Assembly: GCF_006542685.1 (NCBI RefSeq)
Contig: NZ_AP019736.1
Span: 372,001-436,000, forward strand
DNA from: Alistipes dispar
GTDB taxonomy: Bacteria > Bacteroidota > Bacteroidia > Bacteroidales > Rikenellaceae
DNA length: 64,000 bases
Direction of reading: 5' to 3'
Position 1 is the stretch's first letter; every line of letters begins with the position of its first letter. Made by a program: the position numbers and the translations under genes. Below the pieces are notes generated by a model. The model was not told the DNA's origin, made no database searches, and was given only the letters and a program-made list of their open reading frames with translations. This document shows positions 63,114 through 64,000 of this stretch, piece after piece.

Positions 63114-64000
63114 ATGAAGAGAAGAGGGAACCTGTACGCCGCAATCCTCGCAGGGGCGTTGTCGCTGTTCCCCGTCGCTACCGTTCCGGCGGAAAGAACG
63201 GGCCGCACGGTCGGAACGACGGCCGGCGCAAGCAGCGCGACGGACAATGCGGCCGGGACGACAGCCGCCGGTCCCGCGGCGGAGCAGGACGGAAAGCTCC
63301 GGAACGGAAACGCGACGGGCCGCACCGGAATGACGGAGGACCGCACCGGAATGACGGAAGACCGCACCGGGGCGGCCGGGGCGGCGGAACAGTCCGGAAC
63401 GATCCGGAGCGGAACGGAATCCGCCGCCCAAAAGCGTCCGAAGACGAAACCTGCCGTCCGGGATTCCCTGCGGCGGAACGACCGGAGCGGAGGCATCGCC
63501 CCGCCGTCCTTCGCACCGGAGTGCGACGGGAAGCGGCCCCGGCGGCTGACGCACCGTATCGGCGCGGAGTTCCGGCCCGAGCATATCTTCACGATCAACC
63601 CCTTTCTTCGGGGCGAGAACCTCGCGCAGTTGCCCGTCGATCTCTCGCTCGCGGCACACCTGAAATACTCCTTCCGCTTCCGGCCGGGATCGCCCGCGGA
63701 CCGGACTTACGGCGGTGTCTATCAGGGGTTCGGCATCGCCTACTACGACTTCGCCAATCCGCAGGAGCTGGGCAATCCCGTCGCGGCCTACCTGTTCCAG
63801 GGAGCGCGCATCGCCCGCCTGTCGCGCCGCCTGTCGCTCGACTACGAATGGAATTTCGGCCTTTCGTTCGGATGGAAACCCTACGACCGGGACGACAACC
63901 GCCTCAACACCATGATGGGGTCGAAGATCAACGCCTTCCTCAACGTGAACTTCTTCCTCCGGTGGATGCTCACGCGCGAACTGGACCTCACCTTCGGCCC
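63114..64000 (+). CDS. acyloxyacyl hydrolase / lipid A deacylase-like protein, partial
   Basis: The 3' end lies beyond the window; 295 codons are present. A signal peptide (MKRRGNLYAAILAGALSLFP) is followed by an unusual low-complexity stretch rich in Gly, Thr, Arg and Ala (residues 30-110) with a 21-bp tandem repeat encoding TGMTEDR. Then HRIGAEFRPEHIFTINPFLR, YGGVYQGFGIAYYDFANPQE and GFGLSFGWKPYD-like segments match the outer-membrane lipid A deacylase/acyloxyacyl hydrolase family of Bacteroidales. The sequence is strongly GC-rich, unlike the element to its left, so it is probably resident chromosome. Confidence 0.7.
   Translation, partial: MKRRGNLYAAILAGALSLFPVATVPAERTGRTVGTTAGASSATDNAAGTTAAGPAAEQDGKLRNGNATGRTGMTEDRTGMTEDRTGAAGAAEQSGTIRSGTESAAQKRPKTKPAVRDSLRRNDRSGGIAPPSFAPECDGKRPRRLTHRIGAEFRPEHIFTINPFLRGENLAQLPVDLSLAAHLKYSFRFRPGSPADRTYGGVYQGFGIAYYDFANPQELGNPVAAYLFQGARIARLSRRLSLDYEWNFGLSFGWKPYDRDDNRLNTMMGSKINAFLNVNFFLRWMLTRELDLTFG

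Noticed and set aside
62967..63659. 230-codon minus-strand open frame
   Set aside because: Antisense to the signal peptide and low-complexity part of the lipid A deacylase-like gene; Arg/Gly/Pro-rich nonsense.
1..64000. CRISPR arrays, rRNA and tRNA genes
   Set aside because: I saw no regularly spaced short direct repeats and no rRNA or complete tRNA signatures on either strand.

Overview
The window looks like a gut Bacteroidales chromosome, probably high-GC and Alistipes-like. This is an inference from three things: several genes start just downstream of the Bacteroidetes promoter element TAnnTTTG, the gene families are typical of Bacteroidales mobile elements (DUF1896, DUF3945/DUF4099, MobC-type coupling protein, arm-type tyrosine integrases), and the only ordinary chromosomal gene, a partial acyloxyacyl hydrolase/lipid A deacylase-like gene at the right edge, is strongly GC-rich. 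Nearly everything to its left is accessory DNA: several mobile elements, some decayed, carrying cargo.

Layout. (1) 1-2.55 kb is a decayed element end: a frameshifted two-HTH DNA-binding gene, an intact AAA/DUF4143 ATPase and a fragment matching the C-terminus of a MobC/TraG coupling protein. (2) 2.6-19.7 kb, minus strand, is the most interesting part. It is a peptide natural-product (RiPP) locus with three small double-glycine leader peptide genes, three different radical SAM enzymes, three unrelated secreted hydrolases (S41 protease, EreA/ChaN-like protein, tandem retropepsin-like protease), one export apparatus (C39-peptidase ABC exporter, HlyD adaptor, TolC channel), a DUF3244 protein and a TPR-membrane-HTH regulator. 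Each peptide gene is followed directly by a strong hairpin. (3) 19.7-36.8 kb is the backbone of an integrative element: a wrecked integrase, MobC coupling protein, HU-like protein, BRO-N protein, a 2,498-aa methylase/helicase, DUF1896, topoisomerase III and DUF4099/DUF3945. (4) 37.1-38.5 kb is an IS4-family insertion sequence with a frameshifted transposase. (5) 39.4-48.2 kb, minus strand, is a defence operon: HTH regulator, hsdM, rhuM, hsdS, hsdR, an AbiJ-like gene and two unknown small genes. hsdS is broken at a nine-base G tract exactly between its two specificity halves, so it is probably phase variable. (6) 48.5-62.9 kb, plus strand, is a mobilizable element with tandem integrases, excisionase-like protein, replication-type proteins, a candidate oriT, a relaxosome protein, relaxase and coiled-coil mobilization protein. 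Its cargo is a TetR regulator with two methyltransferases and two ABC exporters. (7) From 63.1 kb the chromosome resumes.

How the parts may work together. In the RiPP locus one C39 exporter with HlyD and TolC would trim the GG leaders and secrete all three products. Each peptide appears to have its own maturase: two SPASM-type and one B12-binding type. Each module also has its own secreted hydrolase, which could finish, activate or detoxify the product in the periplasm. The three-module design with a single export route is my main candidate for an undescribed system. All functions here are inferred from sequence motifs read by eye; no database search was run.
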